Shown here: positions 11,457 to 22,582 of the stretch, piece by piece
Numbering within the stretch: the stretch's first letter is position 1
Layout: each line of letters starts with the position of its first letter
Made by a program: the position numbers and the translations under genes
Source: Calliphora vicina
Lineage: Eukaryota > Arthropoda > Insecta > Diptera > Calliphoridae
Reading direction: 5' to 3'
DNA length: 64,000 bases
Assembly: GCF_958450345.1 (NCBI RefSeq)
Contig: NC_088780.1
Span: forward strand, 169,738,726-169,802,725
Notes under the pieces: generated by a model
What the model was told of the DNA's origin: nothing
The model's database searches: none
The model's input: only the letters and a program-made list of their open reading frames with translations

Positions 11457-12580
11457 ACACGAACCGGATGATATACGTCTGAAACAATAAATTAAATGGA
11501 GAAAAACTGCGTTTTCAGTTTTTAATTTCGTGATCCTATTTCCTTTTAAAAGGACTTCAAATTTTCAGAGGAGTACATTTTTAAAAAATCTTCTGATCAT
11601 CCTCCTATGTCAAATTTGGTGTCAAATGATCAAGAAGAGTTGTAAAATATATCGTATTATTTTTATTTTATCCTGTAAGGATCAAAAATGTCCTTTCAAA
11701 TGTTTATCCTTGAATATCCTTTTAGATTTCCAATAATTTTTTTTTTTAAAAATAGTGAGTTAAAGATCCAAATATTGAATACCACAATACCAAAATTTCA
11801 TCCTTCTATTTTAACTACTTAAGTGTTAAAAAATATTTTAAATTTGAATTATTTGATTTTTTTATATTTTATTTTAATATTTCATTCGAAACTAAATTTT
11901 TCTTTTGATATGAACTTATTTGTGTTGAATCTTATTTGAAAACACACATTTTCGGTAGAGTGCCTTATATGGGAGCTATGACTAATTATGGACCAATCGT
12001 CACAAAATTTGGTGGGATGATTTGGGAATATATGAAACATATTTGTGTTGAATTTTGTTTGGATACTGACATATTTCAGAGATTTATGTATATTAATGAC
12101 ATTTTCGAGAATGTTGCTTATATGGGAGCTATGGAATATTGCTGATCTATCGTCACGAAATTTGGTACACAGAAAAAATTATATTTCAATTCAAACATTT
12201 ATCCCATATTGTACTGGTTTCAATTATTTCATAATTAAATCAAGTATTCATTTGCTCAAAAACAAAATTTCTTGATATTGACAAAATAACAAAAATGTGT
12301 TTTCAATTACGAAAATTATCTATTCAATAATTTTTGTATTTGAAATTCAACCAATAACGAAAATTGTATATTCAATTGTCAAAATAATCAAATTCAAATC
12401 TCAAAATTCAATAGAAAATATCAAGAAATTTAGTTTTTGAACAAATGAATACTTGATTTAATTATGAAATAATTGAAACCAGTTCAATATGTTACAAATA
12501 TTTGATCACGAAAAAAAACTGAAAACACAGTTTTTCTCCATTAAATTTATAGTTTCAGACGTGTATCATCCGGTTCGTGT
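11457..12580. mobile_element. 1.1 kb element with ~78 bp terminal inverted repeats
   Basis: The left arm 11457-11534 starts ACACGAACCGGATGATATAC, and the right arm 12503-12580 ends with the inverse ...GTATCATCCGGTTCGTGT. The arms match closely throughout, including GGAGAAAAACTG and ACTGAAAACNC. The interior carries two diverged copies of a TATGGGAGCTATG...CGTCACRAAATTTGGT unit and, at 12168-12502, a family 2 MITE. I see no transposase frame. Confidence 0.65.
12168..12502 (+). mobile_element. Fold-back MITE family 2, damaged copy nested in a larger element
   Basis: TA precedes CACAGAAAAAATTATATTTC. Left-arm and right-arm words match 30438-30927, but the centre is shortened, and the right tip is lost where it meets the host element's right arm at about 12503. 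Confidence 0.7.
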
Positions 12581-13196
12581 CTAACGAATTTTTTCTCTAT
12601 TTGTCGGACGGTGTTATAAGACAATTATGAATGTTCTCAAAAGTTTGAGAAATTTAACTAAAAAAGTGGAGCAGATTTTTGATATAGGTATATTTTTAAA
12701 AACGGTTCAAATTGAAAGGGATTTTATACAATTTTATACCGGCAGCACTATAATAATCTGTATTACATTTATTTAATCTTTACAACAGTTTAAAATTATA
12801 TTGCAAATTAATTGTTCCTTTGACTTCAATTTAACAAAATAACTGCAATTTTTAATTTCACCCTTGACCAGGAAATGCACACCAAACATTTTTTGCACAT
12901 CTTCTCTTTTTTTTTAGATGTGCGTTAAAATTTATCAAAAATAATACAAAAAAAAAATAAACAGAAAATATTTGCAACAATTAATTCAAATAAATTCAAA
13001 AACGACAGGTTATAAAATGATTTAAATTGACACAAAATCTATATATAATGTATACAAAAAAATATATATATGTAGTATGTAATCATATTTACATAAAATT
13101 CTACTTAATTTAGTAGTACTGTAAAACAGTACTTAACTACAAAGGATGCCAAACGGGACTGTATATTACAATTCTCAGGATTTTATTAGTGTAAAA
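12581..13196. other. AT-rich spacer, nothing recognised
   Basis: No gene or element end is supported. A short TATATA-rich patch lies near 13040-13080. Confidence 0.5.
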
Positions 13197-13878
13197 CAAG
13201 CAAAAAACAAGTAAGATAGCTTTATTAGGCTGTGACGAATCTTATATTATACTTCAAAATAAAAATTTTAAATATTTTTAGGTGAACAAAAATTTTTTTT
13301 TTGCAGTTTTTCAATTTTTTGGAAAAAAAAATTTTCTAAATGTTTTAAAAAAAATTTTTAAAAAAAAATTTAGTTTTTTAATTTTTTTTGTGTTAAAAAA
13401 AATTCGGACTAAAAAATATTTTTTCCGATTTTGATCCATTGTAGGTCCAACTTACTATGGTGTTATATACGTCGTTGTAATGGAATTTGAAATATCTATC
13501 ATTAGATATCCATATTGTCTATATTAAAGACTTAGTAATCCAGATATAGATCAAAAATCGAGGTTGTAATGGTTTTTTCCTCATATCTCAGCCACTTGTG
13601 GACCGATTTTGCTGATTTTAAATATCAAACTTCTCGAAAGCATGTCTGACAGAATTATTGAAGATTTGGAACCCGAAGATAACAGGGGTCTTCAGAAAAT
13701 TGATTTCAACAGACAGACGGACAGGCGGACAGACGGACATGGCTTAATCGACTCCGCTATCTATAAGGATCCAAAATATACATATATACTTTATAGGGTC
13801 GGAAATGAAAAATGTAGAAATTACAAACGGAATGACAAAACTTATATATACCCTTCTCACGAAGGTGAAGGGTATAAA
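13197..13878 (+). repeat. Dispersed repeat DR, copy B
   Basis: Same order of blocks as copy A: AACAAGTAAGATAGCTTT, the ATATCCATATTGTCTATATT core, ACAGACGGACAGGCGGACAG and a GAAGGTGAAGGGTATAAA end. Its last bases (GGTATAAA, 13871-13878) are the left target duplication of the hAT-like element that follows. Confidence 0.8.
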
Positions 13879-15777
13879 CATAGCTGTTAAATAATGATTA
13901 CTAATCATAATAATTAGTAATTAGATTACTTTTTTTCAAAAGGTGAAGTAATGATTAAATTACGATTATGTTCCGATTCGCACGATTACTAATTGATTAC
14001 GATTACAAATAATCAAAAAATAATCAAGATTACTTGAAATTACGAGAAAATAATCAAAAATAGTCAAAAGTAATCAAAAAATAATCCGACTATTTTCAAG
14101 GATTACTTTTGATTATTTTAGATTATTTTCCAAAAATTTTGCATTTATATCATTTTATTTTCAAAAGTTTGCATTTACAATGTGAAAAAATAAACAAAGA
14201 ACAGGTCGCCAACATCCGGACTCGAACCGGGATCAAGAGCATGACACATACACCTGACCTAAAATAGCTGGTATTTTTTAAAATAAATTCGGCCCTTCAT
14301 AGGCTCGAAATGTAAAAAAATTGTATCTAAGTCAGCAATTCATTACTGAAATAAATACAGATTCTTACCATTTGAGCCAATCGCGTAATTTTAACCAATT
14401 ATTGTTAACATTACACGTTAGGCTCAAAATGTTTCCTTATTAACCTCAAGTAAAGAAACAGTGTATAAAAAAGTGTTTACAAATATATTTAGACAAAGTT
14501 CAAAATTATGCATATGGAAATGTGTTATATCACAAAATTTGAATATATAATCGCGTTTAATGAATTTTCCTGATATGAGCCTTATATATAATTATGAACC
14601 CATAGTCACAAAATCAAGCAGTATGATTTCTGTCTACTTGAAACTAATTTCTGTTGAATTTATATGAGATTGTGGGACTTATATGAGAGTTATGACCTAT
14701 TGTGATTCGATTCTCATAAAATATTTTTACGTGATGTCTATGCATTTTAATCGAATTTCATCTTAACAATAATTGTATGAGTATTCTAGTTATTATCGCA
14801 AGTGGAACGTGATTTCTAAGTATTTGAGGGCTAATTTTGTAGAATTTCATTTAAACAACGCTATTATCAAGAGTGGAGTTATGGAATTATGGATCGATAT
14901 TTAAAAAGCTTGTAGTATATCAATTACTGTCGGTGTAACATTTTGGTGCAGTACATATTTTTTTTGGATATTTGTGTAGGTTAATGTGTTTTCTGGAAGT
15001 GGTTCTTATATGGAGGCTATGACCAATTATGGGCCGATCATCATAAAATTTGGTACTGCGATTTTTATATATATTGAAATTTTTTGTTTCGAATTTCAAC
15101 TTGATAACTATAGTTTTAGGAAATTTATACATGTTTAGGCGATTTTCAGAAATGAAATACCACTTTTCTTTATTGACTATGCTGTAGTCGGCGTTGAGCT
15201 TATCAACTTTACTGAACATAACTTTGCGGTATTCGGACATTTAGTCAAAATACATGAAAAATGCAAAAAAAAAATAAATTTTTCCTATACGATACATACT
15301 AATTTCAAATCGATATATCTCGATTCGTAGACCTGACCCAACGAAACGCCCGGGCACGTATAACTTTTTGTTACCGATCTAATATTTCCCGGTGGACAAA
15401 ACCCCCGCCAATCACTGGCCCTACTATTTGTCGCATAGTGTTATTAAATTTAATATACGTATATTTTTTTATGAAAAAACATCTAATTTAGTTTTATTTG
15501 TTTAGAATTTTTTCATGTAGTGAATGCAAATTTTTGAAAATAATCTAAAATAATCAAAAGTAATCTTTGAAAATAGTCGCATTATTTTTTGATTACTTTT
15601 GATTATTTTTGATTATTTTCTAGTAATCGCAAGTAATCTTGATTATTTTTTGATTATTTGTAATCATAATCAATTAGTAATCAGAAATTGTTCTGAAGCG
15701 AATTATATAATCAATTAAATTATTTTTAAAAAATAATCTAATTGATTACTAATCGTAATCCAAAATTAACAGCTATG
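13879..15777. mobile_element. hAT-like element with ~260 bp TAATC-rich inverted ends
   Basis: Begins CATAGCTGTTAA and ends TTAACAGCTATG. It is flanked on both sides by the same 8 bp, GGTATAAA (13871-13878 and 15778-15785). Eight-base target duplications are the mark of the hAT superfamily (family knowledge). Both ends, about 260 bp each, are inverted copies made of many GATTA/TAATC words. The ~1.35 kb interior has no intact transposase. It holds a tRNA-like block at 14202-14271 and diverged copies of the CTATGACCAATTATGGGCC-type unit also seen at 11940-12165. The 106-codon minus-strand frame at 14920-15240 is in this unit and is not recognised. Confidence 0.75.
14202..14271 (-). ncRNA. tRNA-like sequence (possible tRNA-derived relic)
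   Basis: On the minus strand the segment contains GGTTCGAGTCC, a perfect match to the pol III B-box consensus. It sits in a TΨC-like arm in which CCGG pairs with CCGG across a 7 nt loop. CCAGC at the 5' side can pair with GTTGG at the 3' side as an acceptor-like stem. The A-box candidate TAGGTCAGGTG is imperfect and the A-to-B spacing is short, so a working tRNA is unlikely. It may be a tRNA-derived SINE head or a captured, decayed tRNA gene inside the hAT-like element. Confidence 0.4.
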
Positions 15778-16204
15778 GGTATAAAAATATGGTTGAAAAA
15801 AATTTTATGTTAAAAAAAATTGGTAAATTTTTTTTTCCCATTTTCATCAAAAAATATTTTCAATCTTTGTCGTAAAATATATTGTTTGGTACGTAGTGGA
15901 AATGTCTTTGAAATATCTATCAGTAGATATCCATATTGTCTATATTACGGACTTAGTAATCCAGATATAGGTACAAAATAGGTAATAATCTAGGTAGTTG
16001 TTGTTTTTTACTTATATCTCGGCCATTTGTGTGACGATTTTCTTGATTTTAAATTACAACTAAACCGGGGCTATAGTAGATATATTGATATATGAATCAG
16101 GTATATAAGTTATTTGAAGAATACTGAAAGTTGTTTTCAACATACAGGAGGGTAGACGGACATGGCTGTATCGACTCCGAGGTCCCAAATGAAAAATGTA
16201 GAAT
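15778..16204 (+). repeat. Dispersed repeat DR, copy C (diverged)
   Basis: Starts at the right GGTATAAA duplication and contains the ATATCCATATTGTCTATATT core and ACGGACATGGCTGTATCGAC. More diverged than copies A, B and E, with a shortened tetranucleotide run. Confidence 0.65.
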
Positions 16205-16964
16205 ACTATTTACTGAGGAAACATGAATAACTTTGTTTTGATATTTTTTTAAATAAAGTTATTTAAAGTTAAGTCATTGCTGAATGTTTTTTGTTTTTGT
16301 ATTTAAATATTTTCACTGAAATTTAATTGTTAAAACACGTTTTCTATTGTTTTAGTTTTGCCACAGCAAACAGCTTTATTTTGAAAATTGTCAATTATAT
16401 TGTTTGTGTTTTTGCATAATTAACAAACAAAAACAATTAATAACAATTTATGTTATTTCGAGTTTGCAATTAAATGGATTAGCATTTCAATAAATTATGA
16501 ACAATTATGTACTTTGGATGACTGTTTGGGAAAAGGAAAGCTAAACGTAGATTGTTTAGAAGTCTAGAAAAACAAATTTATTACCAGTATATACCATTTA
16601 ATGATGAGGTGGATTTAAGTATGATATTATTCATTTATACGTTATTAATCCATACAAAAGTTTTAGAAAAAAATTACTCATTTTCAAAAAAGTCAAAAAA
16701 GTTTTTGATTTCGGTATAAAAATATTAAAAATTTTTTATTTTTTCTTTAATATTTTTTTTTTCGAAAGATTGAAGAATTAGCTGTTTAAAGTATTTGGGA
16801 CACATTTTGCTAAGAACAATAGGTAATAAGTTACATGGATGAGAAAAAGCACATGTTTGGCCACAAATGCCAAATTTTGACCCCCTCTTGACCTCAGAGA
16901 GTTCTTGAAAAATTGTGTCTGAATTACTATTTCATTTCATCGGAAGACATCGATATTTTGGATT
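16205..16964. other. AT-rich spacer with one short shared repeat
   Basis: No gene is supported. The part 16880-16965 shares an ordered set of words with 5340-5480. Confidence 0.5.
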
Positions 16965-17492
16965 GTTATAGATAGTGGTATATCCATGTTCGCCTATCTG
17001 CCTGTATGTTGAAATCAACTTTCTGTAGCCCCCAAATAACATACATGATTCATACATCAATATATTGCTAATCGAGAAAATCGGCCCACAAATAAACAAG
17101 GACAACCTAGATTTTTGACCTATTTTTGATCTAAATCTAGATTACTACGTCATTAATATAGACAATATGGATATCTAATGATAGATATTTCAAATACCTT
17201 TGAAGCGACTTTTATAACACCATAGTAAGTCGGACCTACAATGCATCAAAATCGGTCAAAAAAAAGTTTGAAAAACAATTTTTTTCCATCATAAAATATA
17301 TTCCACTAATAAATTAAATTATTTTAAATTTTGTTAAGAATTTTGCTGTATTCCCAAATATAAATTTTCCCGTATAACTTTTCAATTTTGTTTGCCCAAA
17401 AATATTGAAAATTTTTATTTTAAAGTATAATTTGGTGAATGGTATATAAGATTCGTCACAGCCAAATACACTGCTCTCTTACCTGTTTAACA
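16965..17492 (-). repeat. Dispersed repeat DR, copy D
   Basis: Reverse orientation: CAACTTTCTGTAG, GACAATATGGATATCTAATG, GTCGGACCTACAATG and the ATATAAGATTCGTCACAGCC end. The tetranucleotide run is degraded to CGCCTATCTGCCTG. Confidence 0.7.
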
Positions 17493-17899
17493 TTTAATCT
17501 TCCGAATTCGATAATATTTGGCATACATGTAGTTCATGGCCATACAAAATCCTTTGAGGTTCAAAGTTCATATTTTTCAATAGATGAATGCAAAATATCT
17601 AAATTAAAACTGTTAATAACTTTTGAAGAGTTAGTCAGATTTTAAAATCGTTTGATCTGGTATTAAATTAAATTAATATGAGATCAAGGGGGTTACTCTC
17701 TATTGCGATGCGAAAGCAATTTCGATGCGAAAGGTAAATGCGTTTAGAATACAATTTTGTACTCTGTATCGTCTAAGCAAAAAGAAGCAATACTGTCACC
17801 ACAAAATGAACAATAGCGAAGAATGACAAAATGTAATGTCAAATCTTGTAAATAAAAACATTTTAAACTAATTTTTTGTGCGATGCGAAAACGCAATAA
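17493..17899. other. Spacer with repeated GCGATGCGAAA words
   Basis: ATTGCGATGCGAAAGCAA near 17703 and GTGCGATGCGAAAACGCAAT near 17878 are similar words about 180 bp apart. They may be remains of a small inverted-repeat element. No gene. Confidence 0.35.
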
Positions 17900-18068
17900 A
17901 GGGTACCAATTCCCGGTACAAATTTCCCGGGAATTTTGCCAATTTTTACTACCCAATTCCCGGGATTTTTAGTCGGGAATCCCGGGAATTAAAAACTGAT
18001 GAAAATACATAACAAACAAGTTAGAACTCTATACAGTTTATTGCTTATATCTTGGCAATAATAGACCG

Positions 18069-18266
<198 letters not shown>

Positions 18267-18447
18267 TATTTGGGGTTTTTCGTAAGAAAATTTAAAAAGT
18301 GAATTCATTATTTATAGAATTTATTTCTTATTGAATCATTATAATTTCTTTAAATTTCTTCTTCAAATCCATAACAAAATAGCTTCATAAATTTATTAAA
18401 TTTTTCTTCAATTCAAATCTAGTACAAAAAGGTTTAAGACAATTTTT

Positions 18448-19131
18448 ATACCCTTCACCTCGTGAGAAGGGTATATATAAGTTTGTCATTCCGTTTGTAA
18501 TTTCTACATTTTTCATTTCCGACCCTATAAAGTATATATATTCTGGATCCTTATAGATAGCGGAGTCGATTAAGCCATGTCCGTCTGTCTGTCTGTTGAA
18601 ATCAATTTTCTGAAGACCCCACATATCTTCGGGATCCAAATCTTCAATAATTCTGTCAGACATGCTTTGGGGAATTTTGCTATTTAAAATCAGCAAAATC
18701 GGTCCACAAATGGCTGAGATATGAGGAAAAAACCAAGACAACCTCGATTTTTGACCTATATCTGGATTACAAGACATTAATATAGACAATATGGATATTG
18801 ATATATGATAGATATTTCAAAGACATTTGCAACGATTTATATAAGACCATAGTAAGTTGGACCTACAATGGGTCAAAATCGAGAAAAAAAATTTGTAAAC
18901 CGAATTTTTTTTTCACCAAAAAAAATTTAAAAAACAAAAAAAAAATTTAAAATTTAAAAAAAAAAATTTTAAATTTAAAAAAAAAAATTTTTAATTTAAA
19001 AATTTAAATAACAATCGAAAAAATGAAAAAAAAAATTTATTTTGTTTACCTAAAAATATTTAAAATTTTGAAGTATAATTTGGTGAAGGGTATATAAGAT
19101 TCGACACAGCCGAATATACCACTCTTACTTG
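18448..19131 (-). repeat. Dispersed repeat DR, copy E, with defined insertion ends
   Basis: Runs from ATACCCTTCACC to ...CACTCTTACTTGTT, the reverse of copy A. Sequence outside it (TTCTTCAATTCAAATCTA before, CAATTAATTTTGTAAATGAT after) reads as one continuous block at about 56810-56885, which lacks DR. That paralogous empty site fixes the insertion boundaries to within a few T residues. The 134-codon minus-strand frame inside is a repeat by-product. Confidence 0.85.
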
Positions 19132-19523
19132 TTTCAATTAATTTTGTAAATGATTTGATTTAACCAAAATTTAATCATTCAAAGTTTGAATAAATTCTGT
19201 TAACTTCAAAATTAATTCAGTTTAAACAAAGGCTTTGGAATGAATCTAAAAAATTAAATATTATTAATGGATTTAAGGAATAAAAGACTGACATTCTTTA
19301 ATTACGGATTAAGATTTTAGTGAATTAAGCTCAAATTTTATTAATTAATTCAAAGCTCTGATATTTAATAAATTATAACACTAAGTTTTTATATGAAATT
19401 TGGCTATAATATTCCTAGTTTACAGTCTCATTATATATTTCGGGAATAGCCAGGTACCCGGGAATGTAGAAAAAAATTTCCCGATTCCCGGGAATCAAAA
19501 AAGGTTGGGAAATTAAAAACCCT

Positions 19524-21185
19524 AATCATATTCCATAACGAGAACAATTGGTTTTAATTTTATGTTAAAAATTCGTATGAGTTTAAATTATTAGAGCAAC
19601 TTAAAATTGTTTAAGACTATAAAGACCTATGGGTATGATCCGATACTTTGTCGAACATCTTTGTTTCCTCCCATTCATAGCATTTTATGTTCGTGTACAC
19701 AAATTCGTCGAAGCCAAACTTAACTGGAGTATTTATTTAACTATTATAGCATCTCTTTATTGACTTTTTAGTATTTCCATTGAAACGTTTCGATGACCAT
19801 TAATTATTTCCAAACAATTTAATCAATTCCACTCTACATGCATACTCATAGAAACACATTAATATGATGCGAAACATTATAATATTGAATTTGTGTAGTA
19901 TCGAATTGATTAGGTACTAAACATAATTGAAGATTTAATATGGCGCATATGATTCTCAACAATTTCATTTACTCGTATCGTACTAAAACTAATCGAGTGT
20001 AATATCTATCGGCATATAATTTGTTAGGAAAGTTAAATGACTATTTGAATTTTGAATTCGTTTTCAATATGGCTTCCTCTCAGCCAGGCAAACAACGCTC
20101 ATGTCATTGACACGTAAATACATGTGATTAAGAATATTATTTTGGGTTTTTGTTTCTTCTTTAATTAAATTCATTAAGCGACGTTTTATCCCAAATCTTT
20201 ATATTTTATTTTTGTATTGTATTGTATTTTAAAATAACAAGTTATTTTGTTAAACATTTCAGATAATGCACATCCACATGCATGCAGATGATTTGTTATA
20301 ATTAAATTTGTTTCTGTATTTTGTTGTTGACCAACAAATTTTAAGACTCACTTGAGTATAATTGTTGTTTTCTGTTGTATTAATTAACACCCGAATTTGA
20401 AATAAAATTCCCTCAAAAGTTACAATTGCCTTTAACCTTAAAGTTTATAATTAATATGTATTTATATTTAATTTGAATGAAATGATAACAAAAAATGTCT
20501 GCCATAAAATATAGCAAGAGGAGCATTTAGCCAGTGACACATATAGTCAGGCTGATCGAGAGCCATACAGCCAGCCAGATACAATAATTACTTAGTTGAA
20601 ATAAAACTGAAAAATAATAATGAGTAAAAAAATAACATTAAATTCACATTCAGAAAGATCAGCAAATAAATACCGCCACTATAAAAGCTTAAACAAATAA
20701 AATATTTTTATAATGACACGATTTATTTATAAAAACAACAACAAAATAACTAAATAAAAAATGCTATTTTATAAACAAAAACATCAAAGTGTTGTTTTTT
20801 TTACAATTAAAACTTGAACTTCACAAAAAAAACAAAGAAAATTAAATTATAACATTCATTAATTAGTGTGCTTTTTTTAAGGGGAAAACAAATTAATAGA
20901 TTTTAAACATATGTACGCTTTTGTTTGTAAATAAATTTAATAAAAAATTGTTTATAAATTATGACCATTGGCAATTATGTAGTTATTAATTGAACAGTCG
21001 CACAGTGATTCGATTCATAGGCAAAAATTAAATTAAAAAAATATATATTTATATTCCTAAAAAGCGTTAGTAATTGTTAAAGGAGTTTGACAAAGCTAGA
21101 TTATAAATTGTATCTACAAGTCTTTTGTAAATTGGAAAACTAATCTAAATCTATTGCAGCTACTTATATGTCATAACTTGAAAAT
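19524..21185. other. AT-rich spacer, nothing recognised
   Basis: No supported exon, element end or RNA gene in this stretch. Confidence 0.5.
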
Positions 21186-21394
21186 TATTGTTTTCGAATA
21201 TTCGATTAATTATTGATTGCATAATTTTTTATTATAAATTAAGAAAATTTTATTCATTTGAATATTCGATTAATCGACAATTATTGATTGAATAATTTTT
21301 TATTCTAAATTAAAAAAAAATTATTCATTCGAATAAAAAAATATTTTTTCCTCGATTATTCGAACATTTTTTATTCATATGACAACCCTAATTT
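21186..21394. repeat. Degenerate ~80 bp direct repeat of ATTCGAATA/AATAATTTTTTATT
   Basis: Two consecutive units carry TTCGATTAAT...TTGATTG.ATAATTTTTTATT (from about 21199 and about 21267), then a third partial unit rich in TATTCGAA. It closes with ATATGACAACCCTAA, a word often seen at transposon tips (recalled). Confidence 0.5.
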
Positions 21395-21835
21395 TCAGTT
21401 TTTCCACTTTAATTTGTTTATTATTTGTAAAAATACTTCAACTTTTTTATTTATTGGTCCAAGCTGATCTTCGATATCTCTGGCCCTTATGTTTGATATG
21501 GCAGCGAGTTTTGATCCGCTTAACTGTTTGATGGCTTTGTAGGTCTCTCGTGTTTTGCCATGTGCAGCTGCATATTCGACCGAGCTGCGATTAGCTTGAG
21601 CCATTTTCTTCAACTGTTTGTTGACGTTGTTGTAACGATGATTTATTTGATGCAAATTGGAGTTCTGTTCTGCTGTGAATAGTTCCATTTTAATTTCTTT
21701 CCTTTCAAAGATTTTCTCCCATGTTGCGTCTAACTCTGGACACAGACGGCATGTGAACTCTTGTGCAACTGATGTTTGTTGCAACCTGTGCACATTGAAT
21801 GTCATCCTGGCTGAAGCTTTTTTATAATTAGCCAT
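21395..21835 (-). pseudogene. Non-LTR retrotransposon fragment (segment between endonuclease and RT)
   Basis: A 146-codon frame of charged, helical composition. The part around residues 72-115, with QANRSSVEYAAAHGKTRET and YKAIKQLSGSK, resembles the linker that joins the endonuclease to the reverse transcriptase in Jockey/CR1-type non-LTR elements: an alanine/lysine-rich helix, then a 'lysine-x-leucine-serine-glycine' step. Neither an endonuclease nor an RT motif is present on either side, so this is a dead fragment. It abuts the Tc1-like element at 21857. The start codon has no special support. It could instead be a different retroelement protein, and the assignment rests on pattern memory. 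Confidence 0.5.
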
Positions 21836-21856
21836 TAGCTGGTGATCGCTGTATAT

Positions 21857-22582
21857 GTACAGTGACGGACATTACAATAGAATCACTAGCAATATTTCAT
21901 TTAAAACCAGGAGCAATCATAAGGATTGGTGTGGGCCAGAAAATATAAAAAAGTGGCAAAATGTGTAGTTGACGGACGAAACGACCATTAATTTAATTGG
22001 TAGTGATGATAAAACATGGGTTAGACGTCCAAAAAATGGCAAAAACCAAAAACGTTTAAACATGGTTGGGGAAATAATATTATATGGGGATGCTTTTCTT
22101 GGTATTGCGTTGGTCCAATTTATTGGATTAAAGAAAATATGGATAAGCACTTGTATGTAAATATTTTGGAGAATGTTATAAAGCCACATGCAGAATGGAA
22201 TATGCCCTTAAAATGGCTCTTCCAGCAAGATAATGACCCAAAGCACACGTCAGGTCTTGCCAAAAAATGGTTTTTATATAACAAAATTCATGGAATGGCC
22301 GTCTCAATAACCAGACTTAAATCCTATGGAAAATAGTAAAAGACAAACTCGGACCAGAAAAATTTAAAAACAAGGAAGAACTTTGGCAGAAAATTCAGGT
22401 AATATGGTATGCAATTTCCCGATCTACATGCGAAAGTTTGTTAAATTCAATCCCCAAAAGATTTGATGCTGTTATTAGAAATAATTGATATGCAACAAAA
22501 TATTAAGAAAACAACGAATTCTTATGATGATTTTTTATTTTTAATCATTTTAAGACTGATTGATTCTATTTGAATGTCGCAT
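21857..22582 (+). mobile_element. Decayed, internally deleted Tc1-like transposon
   Basis: The left tip TACAGTGACGGACATTACAA with TAGAATCAC is mirrored imperfectly at the right by GATTCTATTTGAATGTCG (about 22558-22577). Between them lies a broken Tc1-type transposase. At about 725 bp the copy is under half the usual ~1.6 kb, because the N-terminal DNA-binding part is missing. Confidence 0.75.
21935..22490 (+). pseudogene. Tc1-family transposase remnant (DDE catalytic part)
   Basis: The enzyme would cut and rejoin DNA at element ends. Visible pieces in order are LTDETTINLIGSDDKTWVRR (first catalytic Asp of a TDE motif, about 21969), a WGCFSW-like segment near 22085 in another frame, then WLFQQDNDPKHTS (second Asp, about 22217). 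The region that should hold the third acidic residue (a Pro-Ile-Glu-Asn context in the family) is shifted and ends in stops near 22330. The C-terminal helix continues in a further frame (KFKNKEELWQKIQ near 22365). At least two frameshifts and a TAG just before the first motif rule out function. Confidence 0.8.

Noticed and set aside
14202..14271. Functional tRNA gene
   Set aside because: The A box is imperfect, the A-to-B spacing is short and the acceptor stem is incomplete. Reported only as tRNA-like.
21917..22189. 90-codon minus-strand frame
   Set aside because: It lies opposite the Tc1-like transposase remnant, whose motifs are clear on the plus strand.
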